From: Sthenelais limicola
Taxonomy: Eukaryota > Annelida > Polychaeta > Phyllodocida > Sigalionidae
Length of the DNA stretch: 64,000 nucleotides
Direction: 5' to 3'
Assembly: GCA_942159475.1 (NCBI GenBank)
Contig: OW804096.1
Span: 13,317,871 to 13,381,870, forward strand
Part shown: positions 62,131 to 64,000 of the stretch, one piece after another
How the letters are laid out: each line of letters starts with the position of its first letter
Position numbering within the stretch: the stretch's first letter is position 1
The notes under the pieces: generated by a model
Database searches by the model: none
What the model saw: the letters and a program-made list of their open reading frames with translations, nothing else
What the model was told of the DNA's origin: nothing
Made by a program: the position numbers and the translations under genes

Positions 62131-62402
62131 GCGCAACTGGTTACGTTTGGCCAGGGTGGAAGACGGCCGTGGTAGGCTACAGTAAGCCTCCTTTGGTAAG
62201 CTAACCACTGGCTTGTGCACATAGGGGAAACTCTGGGATTTCTTTGATACAACGTCCTGAAATTTGGTACATATATTTATATGACTGACAGGGCTAAACC
62301 CTCCAAAGATTAGAACATTCCAATGAAGGGATCTTGTGAATAAATGACTTTGGAAAATATCAATTTTGCGACTTGTGACTCATTTCCCTGAAACACATCA
62401 CA

Positions 62403-63248
62403 TTTAGTAAGATTTTGTTAGTCCTAATAGCTGAGAATGCAGCTTTTAAGTGGCTAAGACAGTTCAAATGAGTAGTCTTGAAATTTCGTGAAACTTTGTC
62501 AGTGTAATCATATATGATAGATATAGCAATATCTGAAGTTTTGCATACCAGCATTGCGTTTTCATTCACTGATTAGTGAATATGTGTAATGACTGGGTCA
62601 GAAGCCTCTATTCATTTCAAATCCATGAGAAAATGGTGAAGCCACGAATCAGTGCTGCCACAGGATCCAAGTGGTCAGATATATAAATGACATTAACCCA
62701 GGAGTCTATGGACAACATTTGGTCGAGCATGGCATTATGTATCTCCAGATGCCAAACCAAACGGCCACTTTGAAATTTCTGCATGGAGTGTAAAAACGAT
62801 TTTGCTCCCTATTTCCACCAAATATCTGATATAATATGAATTTAATAGTTTTGATATCCACGGGAGTTAGTTAGGTAGGATATGGTGCACCATATACTAG
62901 AAAAGGAAGTAGAAATTCCGTTACTCGATAATCTAGCCCAGAACAGTGAGAATGCAGCATTAAGGGAGCTATAGAGCCCTTCTAGCTCCCCCTGCAAGCA
63001 CCATACTACCATAGTCTGAAGCTGCGTGCAGGCAAGAGAAAGACCTCCTGCAATAAAATATCCAATCACTACTGTACAACATAACATTGAGGACAAGAAT
63101 AGAGCTCAACGGAACAAAGCACGAGTATATAGGGAGAAAAATAAAGGCAAATTAAGCTGCACCTTCGTGATAGCCTTGTTAAGCTACTGACAACGACTCC
63201 CTGTACTTTCTATATGCAATATTGAAGTTTCTTTCAAGGTATTGATAT
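62403..63248. other. Non-repetitive with a K-like end
   Basis: AGTCCTAATAGCTGAGAATG then CAGCTTTTAA at 62420-62449 is the K-family end. 62450-63248 has no recognised repeat or gene; the minus ORF at 62842-63096 (84 residues) has hydrophobic stretches but no known domain. Confidence 0.35.
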
Positions 63249-63484
63249 GGGTGAAACTGTCAGAAAGTGTACAATTCGCCTTCATCGATCCTCTCAAATA
63301 ACCCACATTTAAGACAAAAATGAGGTTAAAAAATTAGTTCAACATAACCAGACAGATAGTTTGAATCAAGGCAATATCAAATATACTCAGATATACCTAG
63401 TATTGACCATTTGTGCGTCTAAATTAACAGAATTTACAAAATGTGTAGATCTGCCGATTGTGCATTTTCTGAAGATCTGACCTT
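63249..63484 (-). mobile_element. Family A MITE, full length
   Basis: Starts GGGTGAAACTGTCAGAAAGT and ends TTTTCTGAAGATCTGACC. The interior has TTTGAATCAAGGCAATATCA. Confidence 0.87.
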
Positions 63485-64000
63485 CATACCGTCATACAAG
63501 GTTGGAGGTGGATCGAGTGTCAGTGTGGGGGAAGCAATATGATTGCCTTTTCTGCTTGTATATGAGTTCTTATGTTCTTGAGTTTTTTTCATATAAAAAA
63601 TGTTCAGAATGATAACATGACATTTGGGTTTCCAATCCGTCCGAGGTTTAATACGGAAAATAACAGTATGATGAATAATAGCGGTTCAATAACTGAACCG
63701 TTATATATGTAGCACACATACTAAAAGAAATGGAAATTACCGGCAGTAATAAGTTAGTGACATAGTGAGTAATTTGGTAAGATGTGTTATCTTAGAACGC
63801 GGCTTTAAATCTGTCTTAAAAGAGATCCTACCTCCTCCCCTATACCCCAGCTTGCATTGCCTCTAGGCAGAAACAGTCATCCCGATTTTCAAAAACGAAA
63901 TTGAAAGATATCAATAATAATTGTCCACTTCCACCTGTTTAATCCATTATAGCTCACCCCCTCCCCCTCTTTGCATTGCACCCCCCCCCCCCCCTATTAC
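63485..64000. other. No gene seen; ends in C-runs
   Basis: Ordinary sequence to 63950, including a short inverted GCGGTTCAATAACTGAACCG at 63681-63700. The window ends in C-rich runs (63955-63993). Confidence 0.35.

Larger units (their letters stand above)
59572..62226. mobile_element. 2.65-kb inserted element, ends CCCTATGTGCACA
   Basis: The left end CCCTATGTGCACA (59572-59584) is the exact complement of the right end (62214-62226). GA stands on both sides, and GA occurs once at this point in intact family B, so a 2-bp duplication is possible. The subterminal regions carry repeated TGGACG/GTAGCC motifs (left 59640-59735; right 61980-62125). No transposase is recognised; ORFs 60518-60811, 61327-61551 and 61748-62008 are unknown. 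Subterminal repeats plus 2-bp duplication recall EnSpm/CACTA, but the ends are CCCTA, so the class is open. Confidence 0.6.
59450..62402 (-). mobile_element. Family B copy split by a 2.65-kb insertion
   Basis: The left piece 59450-59571 (TTTGCAATATTTCTGGGTGG, CCAGTAAAATAACTAAATAT, ACTCCATAGGGTGGACTTAG A) and right piece 62227-62402 (GAAACTCTGGGATTTCTTTG, CGTCCTGAAATTTGGTACAT, GCGACTTGTGACTCATTTCC, CTGAAACACATCACAT) are adjacent in intact copies. Confidence 0.75.

Noticed and set aside
1..64000. tRNA, rRNA, snRNA or bacterial operon signatures
   Set aside because: No cloverleaf with A and B boxes, no conserved rRNA blocks, and no runs of closely spaced ORFs were seen. A covariance-model search would be needed to exclude small RNAs fully.

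Overview
This is eukaryotic nuclear DNA from an animal. It is AT-rich, crowded with several families of short inverted-repeat transposons, minisatellites and long purine/pyrimidine tracts, and it holds reverse-transcriptase LINE remnants. I see no intact host protein-coding gene, tRNA, rRNA or bacterial-type operon. The repeat content would fit a marine invertebrate such as a mollusc or other lophotrochozoan, but that is inference and I cannot name the species. The window is best read as a gene desert or the inside of a very large intron.

Main components. (1) Family A, a MITE of about 235 bp, has terminal inverted repeats starting GGGTCAGATTTTCAGAAAAT and 4-bp target duplications. About 40 full or partial copies run from end to end. 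(2) Family B, a MITE of about 410 bp, has ends with the motif AGGAAAATGAGTCACAAGTC and about a dozen copies. (3) Lower-copy inverted-repeat elements (labelled C to K here) include a PIF/Harbinger-like, a pogo/Tigger-like and two hAT-like elements. (4) A 3.6-kb element at 18.4-22.0 kb has inverted arms of about 0.88 kb. (5) A 5'-truncated CR1/L2-like LINE lies at 9.66-12.49 kb, with a stop codon and a frameshift in its reverse transcriptase; three smaller LINE 3' ends lie at 6.4, 26.2 and 49.1-49.6 kb. (6) A solo LTR of 472 bp (52.0-52.5 kb) sits inside a family A copy. (7) Minisatellites occur at 13.4, 16.8, 30.1 and 32.35 kb, with pyrimidine or purine tracts of 0.3-1.2 kb at nine places.

Layout. 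0-9 kb: family A and B copies, a LINE 3' end, G-family repeats and two purine/pyrimidine tracts. 9.66-12.5 kb: the LINE. 13-18 kb: tandem duplications, two minisatellites and family A. 18.4-22.1 kb: the long-TIR element. 22-30 kb: mixed MITEs and a nested B/LINE/Tigger cluster. 30-33 kb: three adjacent tandem-repeat blocks. 33-47.6 kb: dense family A and a 345-bp tandem duplication. 48-54 kb: pyrimidine tract, LINE end, solo LTR in MITE, and short CpG-containing stretches with promoter-type motifs. 54-64 kb: small TIR elements and a family B copy split by a 2.65-kb insertion.

Between the repeats lie 100-900-bp stretches of non-repetitive sequence, some rich in CpG or in homeodomain, ETS, NRF1 and E-box motifs. 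They are the only candidates for host function and could be cis-regulatory DNA. This rests on motif reading only and needs cross-species alignment. Family names A-K are labels invented for this window.
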